A program made the translations under genes and the position numbers. From Metabacillus idriensis (lineage in GTDB: Bacteria > Bacillota > Bacilli > Bacillales > Bacillaceae), in contig NZ_WKKF01000008.1 of assembly GCF_009674765.1 (NCBI RefSeq), positions 1 through 64,000 of the forward strand: DNA of 64,000 bases, given 5' to 3'. A model generated the notes under the pieces. That model had not been told where the DNA came from, did not search any database, and worked only from the letters and a program-made list of their open reading frames with translations. Every line of letters begins with the position of its first letter. The stretch's first letter is position 1. Of this stretch, positions 9,966 to 18,101 are shown piece after piece.

Positions 9966-10478
9966 TTATTTAGCTAAAAGTTTTAGTGATTCACGATTGA
10001 ATGCTGGAATATCTTTTGGTTCTCGACTTGTTACAATATTTTTGCTGATGACAACTTCTTCGTCTTTATAATTTGCACCAGCATTTTTCAAATCGTTGCG
10101 AATGGATTTAAAGCCAGTGATGTCGACACCATTTAAAAGGTCTGTATCGATTAACACTTGTGGTCCATGACAAATGGCAAAAACGGGTTTTTCATCTTGG
10201 ATAAATGCTTTTGAAAATTCCCCAAAACGATCTTCTTCACGCAATAAATCGGGAGAGAATCCACCAGGGATAAACAGCGCATCAAAGTCTGCAGGATGAA
10301 CTTCATCAATGGATTTATCAATTTTTACGGTTGTGCCTTTTTTACCAGTTACTTCGTTACCTGATTGTTTGTCAATCGTGATAACTTCGTGACCAGCTTC
10401 TTTAAAGGCTTGTGCTGGTTCTGTGTACTCCACATCTTCAAATAGGTTTGTTATAAGTGTAGCAATTTTTTTGCTCAT
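9966..10478 (-). CDS. DJ-1/PfpI family protein (general stress protein 18, YfkM-like)
   Basis: A 170-residue class I glutamine-amidotransferase-like protein. The nucleophile elbow AICHGPQVLIDTDLL carries the conserved cysteine. LFIPGGFSPDLLREEDRFG and KNIVTSREPKDIPAFNRES closely match Bacillus YfkM. Members act as deglycase or glyoxalase-like stress proteins or as peptidases; the activity here is undetermined. ATG 10478 follows AAGGAGG. A decayed second copy of its C-terminal half lies at 15615-15795. Confidence 0.9.
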   Translation of the reverse strand: MSKKIATLITNLFEDVEYTEPAQAFKEAGHEVITIDKQSGNEVTGKKGTTVKIDKSIDEVHPADFDALFIPGGFSPDLLREEDRFGEFSKAFIQDEKPVFAICHGPQVLIDTDLLNGVDITGFKSIRNDLKNAGANYKDEEVVISKNIVTSREPKDIPAFNRESLKLLAK

Positions 10479-10550
10479 GTTCATTAACCTCCTTAAAATC
10501 ATAGATCGAAGTAAAAATATTCATTTCCGTCCCATGTTCAATTATCTTCA

Positions 10551-11717
10551 TTAGAAGTTGATTTTATTCCCGTTATAAGCCGCAATATAGATTTTTTTCA
10601 TATCCTCTACTGATACTTCTCTTGGATTCGATGGAGTACATGGATCTTCAACAGCTCCCGCTGCCATCTGGTTCAGATGTTTTTCGAATTCTGTTTTTTC
10701 AACACCAAATTCCTTTAGTGTTAATGGCAGATTCAAAGATTTATTTAAACCACGGAGGAGGTCTGTTAACGAATCAATCAATTCGTCATCTGTCGTTCCG
10801 TTTAAACCAAGCATCCTTGCGATATCAGCATATCTTGAGCTTTCAGCCTTTCTATTATAGTCAATAACATACGGCAGATAGAGGGCATTTGCTGTCCCGT
10901 GCGGAATTTTGAAAATCGCTCCGCTCTTATGAGCTAAGCTATGGACAATACCTAAAAACCCGTTTGAAAAGGCCATCCCGGCAATGGCCTGGGCATAATG
11001 CATTTCTGCTCTTGCGTTTTTATCACCCCCTGCTGATTTTTCAATATTGTTTACGACTTGCTTGATGGACTGCATCGCCAGCGGATCGGTAAAAGAGTTG
11101 TGCATGGTGGACACATACGCTTCAATACCATGTGTCAAGGCATCCATCCCTGTATAACCTACAATCGAAGCTGGCATAGAATACGCTAGCTCCGGATCAA
11201 TAATCGCGATATCTGGCGTGATTTCATATCCAAAAACGGGATACTTTACTCCCTTATCATAGTCAGTAATAACGGAAAATGGTGATACATCTGTACCCGT
11301 ACCGCTAGTAGTCGAAATGGCGATAAAGCGTGCTTTTTTCCTTAATGTTGGCAGCGCATTGGGAGCCTTGATTTGGTGAAACGGCAGATCCGGATTTTCA
11401 TAAAAGATCCACATTAGCTTAGCTGCATCAATCGGAGATCCGCCGCCGGCAGAAATAATCCAATCGGGCTGAAATTCTTCCATTTTCTTGCCGCCGTTTT
11501 GAGCAGTTGTAATGGATGGATCGTTTTCAACGCCTTCGATTAGCTGGGTTTCAATACCAGCCTCATGTAAATAAGATTGGATTTTATCGAGATAACCTGA
11601 TTCTTTAATTGATTGACCGCCAATAACAATGGTCGCTTTTTTCCCTTCAAGGGTTTTCAAAAATTCTAGGGATCCTTCCCCAAAATAAATATCTCTCGGA
11701 ATCGTAAATCGGTTCAT
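10551..11717 (-). CDS. iron-containing (type III) alcohol dehydrogenase
   Basis: A 388-residue Fe-dependent alcohol dehydrogenase. It shows the NAD-binding GGGSPIDAAK, TTSGTGTDVSPFSV, the metal-ligand segment GMDALTHGIEAYVS and the HSLAHKSGAIFKIPHG histidines. It resembles the butanol-dehydrogenase or AdhE-C-terminal subgroup more than the methanol dehydrogenase of Bacillus methanolicus. Its place in the HxlR-type zwf-gnd operon makes a short-chain alcohol or aldehyde substrate attractive, but that is inference. ATG 11717 follows AAGGAG. Confidence 0.9.
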   Translation of the reverse strand: MNRFTIPRDIYFGEGSLEFLKTLEGKKATIVIGGQSIKESGYLDKIQSYLHEAGIETQLIEGVENDPSITTAQNGGKKMEEFQPDWIISAGGGSPIDAAKLMWIFYENPDLPFHQIKAPNALPTLRKKARFIAISTTSGTGTDVSPFSVITDYDKGVKYPVFGYEITPDIAIIDPELAYSMPASIVGYTGMDALTHGIEAYVSTMHNSFTDPLAMQSIKQVVNNIEKSAGGDKNARAEMHYAQAIAGMAFSNGFLGIVHSLAHKSGAIFKIPHGTANALYLPYVIDYNRKAESSRYADIARMLGLNGTTDDELIDSLTDLLRGLNKSLNLPLTLKEFGVEKTEFEKHLNQMAAGAVEDPCTPSNPREVSVEDMKKIYIAAYNGNKINF

Positions 11718-11747
11718 GTGTGTCAATTCTCCTTTTCTTCAGTTGTT

Positions 11748-11780
11748 TAGGGAAACCTCAACAACTTTAAGGTTCCCCTA
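11748..11780. terminator. hairpin between the unknown gene and the alcohol dehydrogenase
   Basis: TAGGGAAACCT (11748-11758) pairs with AGGTTCCCCTA (11770-11780) with one mismatch. The minus-strand side has no T-tract, so partial termination or RNA processing is possible. Confidence 0.5.
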
Positions 11781-11835
11781 TTCATTTTTCTAAAATAGAA
11801 TACGGCATACGTGTTTCCCAATTCCTTATAAGTTA

Positions 11836-12339
11836 CTAATGAACATACTCAAGATCTCTCTCAACATTGGTATTTAAAATGTCTTCTGTTTTGATCTCGA
11901 GTAATTTCTCTAGGAATCTTAACGTTCCTAGTACTGCATGAATATCTCCCTCTGTTTGAACGTTTTCCATTTTCTTTTGAACAATCAGTTCATTGATAAC
12001 TTGTTTGAAAGCATGGGTCTTTATAAGCCATTCTCCAACCAGTTCCTTTGTTGTGTCTCTCTCGACTTCATTTTTGACAGCAAATAAACTTTCTGTTTCT
12101 GTTTCTATGAGCGTTAAGGAACTGAAATCGGAATCCATACGGATACGAAAATAATTCTTTCTACTGTCATAATATCTTTTTTCCTTTAATAGAAAATACT
12201 CTATCCCTATTGTGATTTCATAAAAGAGTTCTGTCTCTGTAGGATAATGAAGATCTCTTACTTCTACACTTTTTACAACGTCTAAATAGGTCTCCAAACC
12301 ATATTGGGTACTAATGATTTTTGCATCCATTACATTCAT
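11836..12339 (-). CDS. hypothetical protein in the zwf-gnd operon
   Basis: A 167-residue soluble protein not matched to a known family. The N-terminal half is strand-rich (TELFYEITIGIEYFLLKEKR, NYFRIRMDSDFSSLTLIETE). The C-terminal half is helical and charged (VINELIVQKKMENVQTEGD, LRFLEKLLEIKTEDI). No signal peptide or membrane segment is seen. AGGGAG lies seven bases before ATG 12339. It sits between gnd and the alcohol dehydrogenase on the same strand, so it belongs to the HxlR-type operon by position. Confidence 0.6.
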   Translation of the reverse strand: MNVMDAKIISTQYGLETYLDVVKSVEVRDLHYPTETELFYEITIGIEYFLLKEKRYYDSRKNYFRIRMDSDFSSLTLIETETESLFAVKNEVERDTTKELVGEWLIKTHAFKQVINELIVQKKMENVQTEGDIHAVLGTLRFLEKLLEIKTEDILNTNVERDLEYVH

Positions 12340-12418
12340 GATTTCACTCCCTTTTTCACTTTGCGGATTGTTTTGATATTTCGAGTAGTTTTTTTACTTA
12401 AATCCACTCAATATTAGG

Positions 12419-13315
12419 CTAATTGCTTTTTTCGACTTCATGTCCACCAAACTCGTTCCGAAGAGCAGCGACTACTTTCCCGGTAAAGGTGTCATGATCT
12501 AAGGAGCGATAGCGCATCAAAAGAGACATGGTAATCACAGGGATGGCCGCCTGCAAATCCAAAGCCGTTTCCACTGTCCACTTGCCTTCTCCTGAAGAAT
12601 GCATGGTTCCTTTGATTTGTTCTAAGTTGGCATCTTTAGAAAATGCACGTTCTGTTAAGTCCATGAGCCATGAACGAATGACTGAGCCGTTATTCCATAC
12701 TCTTGCCACTTTTTCATAGTCAAAATCAAACTCACTTTTCTCCAGTACTTCAAATCCTTCGCCAATCGCAGCCATCATCCCATACTCGATTCCGTTGTGG
12801 ACCATTTTTAAGAAATGGCCGCCGCCTGCTGGACCCGCATATAAATATCCTTTTTCTACCGCTGTGTCTCGAAATATGGGTTCAACCATACTCCAAACTT
12901 CAGCATCCCCGCCGACCATGTAAGAAGCTCCGTTACGTGCGCCTTCCATCCCTCCGGAGGTACCGACATCCATAAAATGTATACCTGATTCCTTTAGCTG
13001 CTCGTAACGGCGAATGGAGTCCTTATAATGAGAATTACCAGCTTCGATTACGATATCGCCTTGACTCAAGTATGGAGTGATCTCACTTATTACTGAATCG
13101 ACAACAGCGTGTGGAACCATGATCCAGATAATTCTGGGGGCTTCTAAAATGTTAATAAGCTCCTTAATACTCGATGTTTCTATAGCACCATACCTGCTGA
13201 TTTCTTCTCTGGCATTGACATTTAAATCAAAGGCGGCTATTTCATAGTTGTGGTCAATTAGATTTTTCCCTAAGTTTAACCCCATTTTCCCTAACCCGAT
13301 TAATCCAATTTGCAT
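12419..13315 (-). CDS. gnd: 6-phosphogluconate dehydrogenase, short decarboxylating form (copy 1)
   Basis: A 298-residue enzyme that oxidises 6-phosphogluconate to ribulose 5-phosphate and CO2. It shows the Rossmann loop [16 protein letters not shown] near the N-terminus, substrate loop GTSGGMEGA and catalytic [14 protein letters not shown]. The length fits the short GndA/YqeC-type class, often NAD-dependent, rather than the 470-residue form. It follows zwf by 29 bases. A second intact copy lies at 44106-44999 and a dead copy at 36424-37322. Confidence 0.93.
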   Translation of the reverse strand: MQIGLIGLGKMGLNLGKNLIDHNYEIAAFDLNVNAREEISRYGAIETSSIKELINILEAPRIIWIMVPHAVVDSVISEITPYLSQGDIVIEAGNSHYKDSIRRYEQLKESGIHFMDVGTSGGMEGARNGASYMVGGDAEVWSMVEPIFRDTAVEKGYLYAGPAGGGHFLKMVHNGIEYGMMAAIGEGFEVLEKSEFDFDYEKVARVWNNGSVIRSWLMDLTERAFSKDANLEQIKGTMHSSGEGKWTVETALDLQAAIPVITMSLLMRYRSLDHDTFTGKVVAALRNEFGGHEVEKSN

Positions 13316-13344
13316 CCTCTTGTCCTCCTGAACAATTCGTGTTG

Positions 13345-14865
13345 TTATCCTATTTTTAATGCGTTTTTTGATTGATCTTTTGAAACCATCTCATACTTAG
13401 ACACTTGATATTCCCACCAATAAAACCCGTCCTCTTTTAAAAGTTCATCCGAAGCATCCGGACCCATCAAACCTGAACGATAGAAATGCAAGGGGACTGT
13501 GTTTTCCTCAAACGCTTCTAAAACTGGCTGCACCCATTTCCATGATAATTCCACTTCATTCCAGTGGGCAAAGAATGTCGAGTCACCGCGTAATGCATCA
13601 AAGATTAAGAGTTCATAAGCTTCGGGTATGTCTTTTGCTCCTGCCCTGAAATCAATTGAAACAGGCTCAATTTCTCCATTTTTTAGCGGATTCTTACTAT
13701 TCAATTGCACCGATATCCCTTCATTGGGATTGATATTGACAATAAAAAGATTTGGTTCCGTTTGTTGATCGGATCCATACAATTCATTAACTGGATTTTT
13801 GAACTCAATGATGATACGTGTTGACTTTTCTTTCATTCTCTTTCCTGTACGGATATAGAAAGGAACTCCTCTCCAAAAATCGTTATCGATCCATAAACGT
13901 GCGGCAACAAATGTATCGTTAACAGAGGAAGAATCAACCCCAGGTTCCTCCCTGTATCCAACCACTGGCTCATGATTCGTTTCTCCGTCACCATATTGGC
14001 CACGGACAACTTGAGTACCGACATCCTCTTTCTGCAAAGGCCGCAATGATTCCAATACCTTTCTTTTTTCATTCCGGATATCTGCTGCACTTATCGTTTT
14101 TGGTACATGCATGGCTGTCATCATCAAAAGTTGCAGCATATGATTCTGGAACATATCCCGGATGGCTCCAGCTTGATCATAATAGCCGGCTCTGTCTTCT
14201 ACTCCAACCGTTTCACTAGCCGTTATTTGTACATTGGCTATGTGCCGATTATTCCATAAGGATTGAAGCACAGGATTGGCAAATGTCAATGCTTCGAGGT
14301 TTTGAACCATTTGTTTGCCAAGATAATGGTCTATCCGGTAAATTTCCTCTTCGCTAAAAGATTCACTTAGTCTTTGATTTAATTCTTGGGCAGAAGCCAT
14401 ATCATGTCCAAACGGCTTTTCAATAATCAGGCGTTTCCATCCATTGGTCGTTCCCAAGCCGCTTTCTTTAATATTGGAGGCAATTACATCGAAAAACTGG
14501 GGTGCAACAGACAGATAGAATAATCGATTTTCATGAATGTTTAACTCCCGTTCACGCCTCTGAACCAATGTAAGCAGTTCTTGATATCCCTCCACATTCG
14601 TTACATCTAATTGGCTGTAACGAAACGCTTCGATAAATTCTTTTAATTTAGCTTTATCTTCGATAAAACGTCTAGAAAATGTTCTTATTGAATGTTCTAC
14701 ATTTGTTTGAAATGTACCATCCGATAGTTCTCTCCTGCCTAAACCAATAATCGAAAATGACTTGGGCATCTTTTGATCTAAAAACAAATTAAAAAGGGCC
14801 GGATAAATTTTTCTTTTTGCTAAATCGCCCGTTGCTCCAAACAAAACAAAGGTCATAGAATCCAC
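13345..14865 (-). CDS. zwf: glucose-6-phosphate dehydrogenase (copy 1)
   Basis: A 506-residue enzyme that oxidises glucose 6-phosphate with NAD(P). It shows the cofactor loop GATGDLA at residues 10-16, EKPFG at 149-153 and the active-site RIDHYLGK at 177-184. The GTG at 14865 is chosen because GGGAGG lies seven bases upstream, and the second zwf copy has the same GGGAGG and GTG-GAT-TCT-ATG start. Upstream ATG codons overlap the ribosome site. It is followed by gnd and preceded by a small zinc-ribbon gene, as in copy 2. Confidence 0.95.
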   Translation of the reverse strand: MDSMTFVLFGATGDLAKRKIYPALFNLFLDQKMPKSFSIIGLGRRELSDGTFQTNVEHSIRTFSRRFIEDKAKLKEFIEAFRYSQLDVTNVEGYQELLTLVQRRERELNIHENRLFYLSVAPQFFDVIASNIKESGLGTTNGWKRLIIEKPFGHDMASAQELNQRLSESFSEEEIYRIDHYLGKQMVQNLEALTFANPVLQSLWNNRHIANVQITASETVGVEDRAGYYDQAGAIRDMFQNHMLQLLMMTAMHVPKTISAADIRNEKRKVLESLRPLQKEDVGTQVVRGQYGDGETNHEPVVGYREEPGVDSSSVNDTFVAARLWIDNDFWRGVPFYIRTGKRMKEKSTRIIIEFKNPVNELYGSDQQTEPNLFIVNINPNEGISVQLNSKNPLKNGEIEPVSIDFRAGAKDIPEAYELLIFDALRGDSTFFAHWNEVELSWKWVQPVLEAFEENTVPLHFYRSGLMGPDASDELLKEDGFYWWEYQVSKYEMVSKDQSKNALKIG

Positions 14866-14888
14866 TTTCATTCCTCCCATTCTTCAAA

Positions 14889-14910
14889 ACATTTTTCAAT
14901 AGAAAAATGT
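14889..14910. promoter_or_regulatory. conserved hairpin in the zwf leader (copy 1)
   Basis: ACATTTTTC and GAAAAATGT pair perfectly around AATA, just upstream of the zwf ribosome site. A similar hairpin lies at the same place before the second zwf (46562-46582), which suggests a retained role in mRNA processing or stability. Confidence 0.5.
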
Positions 14911-15026
14911 AGGTACCCACCCTAATAATGGATAATTGTTGGTTATGACAACCAAATAATCCACATCAAATTTTTTGCGAATTAAATTATTGTAGACTTT
15001 CGCTATTCTATATTTGCTTTATAAAC

Positions 15027-15164
15027 TTATTTTTTTCTCCCAGCTTGCACCATGAAAATGAATTTTCGGAAATGGTCATAGCCACATTGAGGACATTTAT
15101 CATTTGTAGTGATCGTTAAACATCTTTCGCAAACTTTTCGATGTTTTGCTTTTGTTCCTAACAT
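15027..15164 (-). CDS. small zinc-ribbon protein upstream of zwf (copy 1)
   Basis: A 45-residue basic protein with two CxxC knuckles: VCERCLTIT (C12, C15) and KCPQCGYDHF (C24, C27). These would bind one zinc. A homologous 54-residue gene (46633-46797) lies at the same place before the second zwf operon; shared parts include RKVCERCLTIT and CPxCGxxHxR. Conservation in both copies supports a real gene despite its size. GAAAGGA precedes ATG 15164. The function is unknown. Zinc ribbons of this size often bind nucleic acid or act as metal-dependent accessory factors. Confidence 0.7.
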   Translation of the reverse strand: MLGTKAKHRKVCERCLTITTNDKCPQCGYDHFRKFIFMVQAGRKK

Positions 15165-15241
15165 AATCGTTTCATTCCTTTCTGTATTTATTAATTGACG
15201 ATCTATATTAAATAAGGGTCTATACCTTCCAACCTAAAAAC

Positions 15242-15260
15242 TGTATTTTATATTATTACA
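15242..15260. promoter_or_regulatory. TGTATT-N7-ATTACA palindrome
   Basis: Part of a larger inverted repeat, AAACTGTA...TACAGTTT. It differs by one base from the TGTAAY-N7-RTTACA pattern at the two Rrf2 loci (17934, 18038, 38281, 38992) and lies about 80 bases upstream of the zinc-ribbon start. Confidence 0.4.
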
Positions 15261-15416
15261 GTTTAGAAAAAAAATAAGATTTATCTTAAATCCGTTCTTA
15301 TTTTCAAAATCCAAAGGAGAATCATTCATTTCCCCTCTTAAAAGGTCTTATGGTATATGTGCCTTTTCATCTTAACAATTATCGCTTCCAGAAAGATTGG
15401 TTGCGGCATAGATGTA

Positions 15417-15505
15417 AGTATAATATCTACAACAAATAATTAAAAGTACGAACTTTTTTATTACATAATGAACAAAACTATACTTAGTATTCTTTTTTAC
15501 ACTAT
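15417..15505 (-). promoter_or_regulatory. HxlR-type promoter of the first zwf operon
   Basis: On the minus strand, ATAGT-N12-ACTAA (15505 to 15484) is followed by AAAGT-N4-ACTTT (15466 to 15453) and TATACT (15422 to 15417) as -10. The same elements occur at the second zwf operon and at both hxlA genes. Box 1 to the -10 is 83 bases at both zwf promoters and 64 at both hxlA promoters. The remaining bases from 15165 to 15416 show no gene. Confidence 0.6.
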
Positions 15506-15614
15506 TGGCAGTTATGAGATTTTCAATTAAAGGATTTAAAACAAAAAGATCACCGTTAATTTACGAGGATCTTTAAAATTGCCTTGGAGTCATTATTTAA
15601 TTAATAGTTTTATC

Positions 15615-15795
15615 GACTCATGATAAATAAAGGAATATCTTTGGGTTCAAGACTTGTTGTGATATTTTTTCTTAATGCCGACCCTTTGACCCTGTCGTTT
15701 ACACAGACATTTATCAAACCTTTGCGAATTGGTTTATAATAGGTAATATACACACTTTCTATTCTCTAGTATCAAACAGGATGCTAAATAATGTA
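15615..15795 (-). pseudogene. relic of a YfkM-like DJ-1 gene
   Basis: The minus strand reads ITYYKPIRKGLINV...NITTSLEPKDIPLFIMS, aligning residue for residue with ITGFKSIRNDL...NIVTSREPKDIPAFNRES of the intact gene at 9966-10478. Upstream, after a frameshift and a stop, ILFDT matches VLIDT of the intact copy. Only about 60 codons remain. Confidence 0.8.
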
Positions 15796-15803
15796 AGTAA
15801 ATA

Positions 15804-16664
15804 TTACGATTTATTGTTAGAAGGGTTGGCTCTCGGAAATATAAGCGACCTATCTATACCAGATGTTTCACAAACATAGGATGCCTCCATAATAGCTGAT
15901 GGATCTGCTGATAAAACGACACTTTTTAATTTGGAAAAAATAAACCTGTTCGTAATACAATAAATAACCTTCTTTCTTTCCCCTAAAAAACCGCCTTCTC
16001 CATATAAAAATGTGATGCTGATATTTAAATAATTGATAATACTATCTCCGACTTCATCCGGTTTTTCTGAAATGATCATGACAGATTTCCCACGATTTAA
16101 TCCATCTAAAACATAATTAATCATTTTTGTCACTATATAAAAAACCGCCAGAGATAGCATGGCTTGTTCCAATGAATAGATAAACGCTGCAATCGTAAAT
16201 ATGAAAGCATTCACTGATAATAAAAATGAGGCAATCGGAAATCGATAGTGTTGGTTAAACCAAATCGCCAGCATTTCAGTGCCATCTATTGCACCGCCAA
16301 ACTTTACAACGATACCAATCCCAACTCCTAAGATTAGTCCACCGTATAAAACAATTAATACTTCAGATTGAGTAATAGGAGGAATCGATTTAAATAGTAC
16401 TAAACCAACGGTAGTAATGATATTTGCATATAGAGTTCTAATGACAAAGGTTTTACCCACTTCTTTAGCTGTAAAAATTAAGATAGGAATATTTAAGCCC
16501 AAAAATACTACATAAATTGGTATTCCCCATAAAGCATTGGCCATAATCGATAACGCTGTTACACCACCATCTACTAGCCCGTTTGGTGCTAACATCGTTT
16601 CTAATCCAATAGCAACGAATGACGCCCCAAAAGTTAAAAAAACATACTCTACAAACTTTTTCAT
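15804..16664 (-). CDS. YitT-family membrane protein (DUF2179)
   Basis: A 286-residue integral membrane protein with about five hydrophobic segments in the first 190 residues: FGASFVAIGLETMLAPNGLV, IPIYVVFLGLNIPILIF, VLIVLYGGLILGVGIGIV, ASFLLSVNAFIFTIAAFI and AVFYIVTKMINYVLDGL. A soluble C-terminal DUF2179 domain follows (SVMIISEKPDEVGDSIINYL, REVIYC-type strand KKVIYCITNRF). Bacilli carry several paralogues; the function is not established. The second of two adjacent ATGs (16664) fits the AGGTGAG ribosome site better. Confidence 0.9.
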   Translation of the reverse strand: MKKFVEYVFLTFGASFVAIGLETMLAPNGLVDGGVTALSIMANALWGIPIYVVFLGLNIPILIFTAKEVGKTFVIRTLYANIITTVGLVLFKSIPPITQSEVLIVLYGGLILGVGIGIVVKFGGAIDGTEMLAIWFNQHYRFPIASFLLSVNAFIFTIAAFIYSLEQAMLSLAVFYIVTKMINYVLDGLNRGKSVMIISEKPDEVGDSIINYLNISITFLYGEGGFLGERKKVIYCITNRFIFSKLKSVVLSADPSAIMEASYVCETSGIDRSLIFPRANPSNNKS

Positions 16665-16811
16665 CATCTCACCTTTAAATATGTCTTATTATTGATTCCT
16701 TGCTATAAAACAGTTCAGCTAAAATCCTTTACAACACAGGAATATTATTTACCTTTTTCCAGATTGTACTCCTTTATTTCCTTTATGCACTGGATCTTGT
16801 AAATAAAAAGA

Positions 16812-16846
16812 CCACAAGTCTTGACTTATTAAAAGTCTACTTGTGG
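16812..16846. repeat. hairpin at the boundary of the hxlB relic
   Basis: CCACAAGT (16812-16819) pairs with ACTTGTGG (16839-16846). It abuts the first base of the hxl-homologous segment, so it may mark the junction of the transposed or deleted piece. Confidence 0.5.
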
Positions 16847-16990
16847 CGGTTACAGCAGGCTAATCCTAATATGCAGACGACTCAATATTTAGCAGAAATC
16901 TTAAAAGAGCTTTATCATTCATCTGACTTAATCGCTTATGAAGAAGCTGAAAAACTCGTCAACTGGATAATAACCGACCTTTTCTCGTAA
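16847..16990 (+). pseudogene. truncated third copy of the hxlA-hxlB junction
   Basis: GCGGTTACAGCAGG followed by TAA matches the last codons of hxlA (40370-40385). From ATG 16871 the frame reads MQTTQYLAEILKELYHSSDL and then IAYEEAEKLVNWI, nearly identical to the first 34 residues of the intact HxlB at 40393. Homology ends near 16967 and the frame runs into a terminator hairpin and TAA 16990. The SIS domain is absent. Confidence 0.85.
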
Positions 16991-17001
16991 GAAGGTCGGT
17001 T
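16972..17001. terminator. terminator hairpin after the quinone-reductase-like gene
   Basis: AACCGACCTT (16972-16981) pairs perfectly with AAGGTCGGTT (16992-17001). It lies 33 bases beyond the stop of the minus-strand gene at 17035. Confidence 0.7.
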
Positions 17002-17034
17002 TATCTACATGATTAATTTTTGGAATTATCTATT

Positions 17035-17907
17035 TTAGTTTGATTGAGAGTTTGCATTTACAATTTGTGTAAGTGCCTCTTTGATTGGAGTAACTGGGCG
17101 ACCAAGAACTTTTTCAAAATCATTGCTTTCAATTTCAAGTGAACCATTTCGAATGCTTTCTTGAATTCCTACTACAATCGGAATGACAAATTCAGGTAAA
17201 CCTAAGCCTTTCATTATTTCGGCATATTCTTCGTCACCAACTTGTTGTACAGGTATTTCTTTGCCTAATACAGCACCAATAGCCTTCACTAATTCTTCTT
17301 GAGTTAAAAGAGGGCCAGAAAGTTCATAAACTGTATTTTCGTTCCCTTCACCTAAAAGAACTGCTGCCGCTGCATCTGCATAATCTTGTTGTAGTGCCCA
17401 GCCAACTTTACCAGCTCCAGCAGAAGTTACCCATGGAGCTCCTGCCATAGCACCTTGAATGCTACCAATTTCGTTTTCCAAATACCAATTATTACGCAAG
17501 AAAGAATATGGGATACCCGTCTTCAAGATGGCTGCTTCTGTCGCAACATGAGGAGGAGCCATTAAATTTTTGCTTTCTGTTGCATTTGCGATACTCGTGT
17601 ATGCAATAAATTTTATCCCTGCACGTTCAGCTGCTTGCACTGCATTTGTATGTTGACGAATTCTTGTATCATTATCACCATCTGCAGAAATAATTAATAA
17701 ACGATCAATCCCTTTAAAAGCATCATCTAATGTTTCTGGATGGTCAAAATCACCTTTTCGAACCTCTACTCCACGAGCTCGAAGTCCTTCTGCTTTCTCA
17801 GGATCTCGAACACTCACCGCCAGCTCACTCGCAGGTATGGATGTTAATAATGACTCCACAACCTTAGATCCTAATTTTCCAGTTGCTCCTGTAACTAATA
17901 TTTTCAT
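17035..17907 (-). CDS. NmrA-like NAD(P)-binding oxidoreductase (QorB/YtfG-type)
   Basis: A 290-residue atypical SDR. It shows ILVTGATGKLGSKVVESLL at the N-terminus (GxxGxxG), LLIISADGDNDTRIRQHTN and FIAYTSIANATESKN, and lacks a Tyr-x3-Lys dehydrogenase site. It fits the NAD(P)H:quinone oxidoreductase type 2 group (QorB). A divergent Rrf2 gene of YwnA type lies across a 194-base intergenic region, the same pairing as B. subtilis ywnB-ywnA. GGAGG precedes ATG 17907. A TGTAAC-N7-ATTACA site lies just upstream. Confidence 0.88.
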   Translation of the reverse strand: MKILVTGATGKLGSKVVESLLTSIPASELAVSVRDPEKAEGLRARGVEVRKGDFDHPETLDDAFKGIDRLLIISADGDNDTRIRQHTNAVQAAERAGIKFIAYTSIANATESKNLMAPPHVATEAAILKTGIPYSFLRNNWYLENEIGSIQGAMAGAPWVTSAGAGKVGWALQQDYADAAAAVLLGEGNENTVYELSGPLLTQEELVKAIGAVLGKEIPVQQVGDEEYAEIMKGLGLPEFVIPIVVGIQESIRNGSLEIESNDFEKVLGRPVTPIKEALTQIVNANSQSN

Positions 17908-17933
17908 TTATATTCCTCCAGTTTGATTTCACT

Positions 17934-17952
17934 TGTAACAAATTTGATTACA
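17934..17952. promoter_or_regulatory. putative Rrf2 operator, oxidoreductase side
   Basis: TGTAAC-N7-ATTACA, 27 bases upstream of ATG 17907. It pairs with the site at 18038-18056 in the same divergent region. A further TTACATGTAA palindrome lies at 17967-17976. Confidence 0.6.
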
Positions 17953-18037
17953 TGTATTTATTTTAGTTACATGTAATCGTTTTGTCAACAGGTAAGATTC
18001 CATATATTATTTTGTTCGAAATTTGGTATAATAAACT

Positions 18038-18056
18038 TGTAATCAAATTAATTACA
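18038..18056. promoter_or_regulatory. putative Rrf2 self-operator
   Basis: TGTAAT-N7-ATTACA, a perfect 19-bp palindrome between a TATAAT (18027-18032) and the Rrf2 start at 18102. Confidence 0.65.
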
Positions 18057-18101
18057 CTTATAAATTAGTAAACAGATTTGTTCCAAAGGTGGTGACTGAA
18101 T

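Noticed and set aside
10551-11717. Methanol dehydrogenase of the Bacillus methanolicus type
   Set aside because: It belongs to the iron alcohol dehydrogenase family, but GGGSPIDAAKLMW and surrounding sequence fit the butanol/AdhE-like subgroup better, so methanol is not claimed as substrate.
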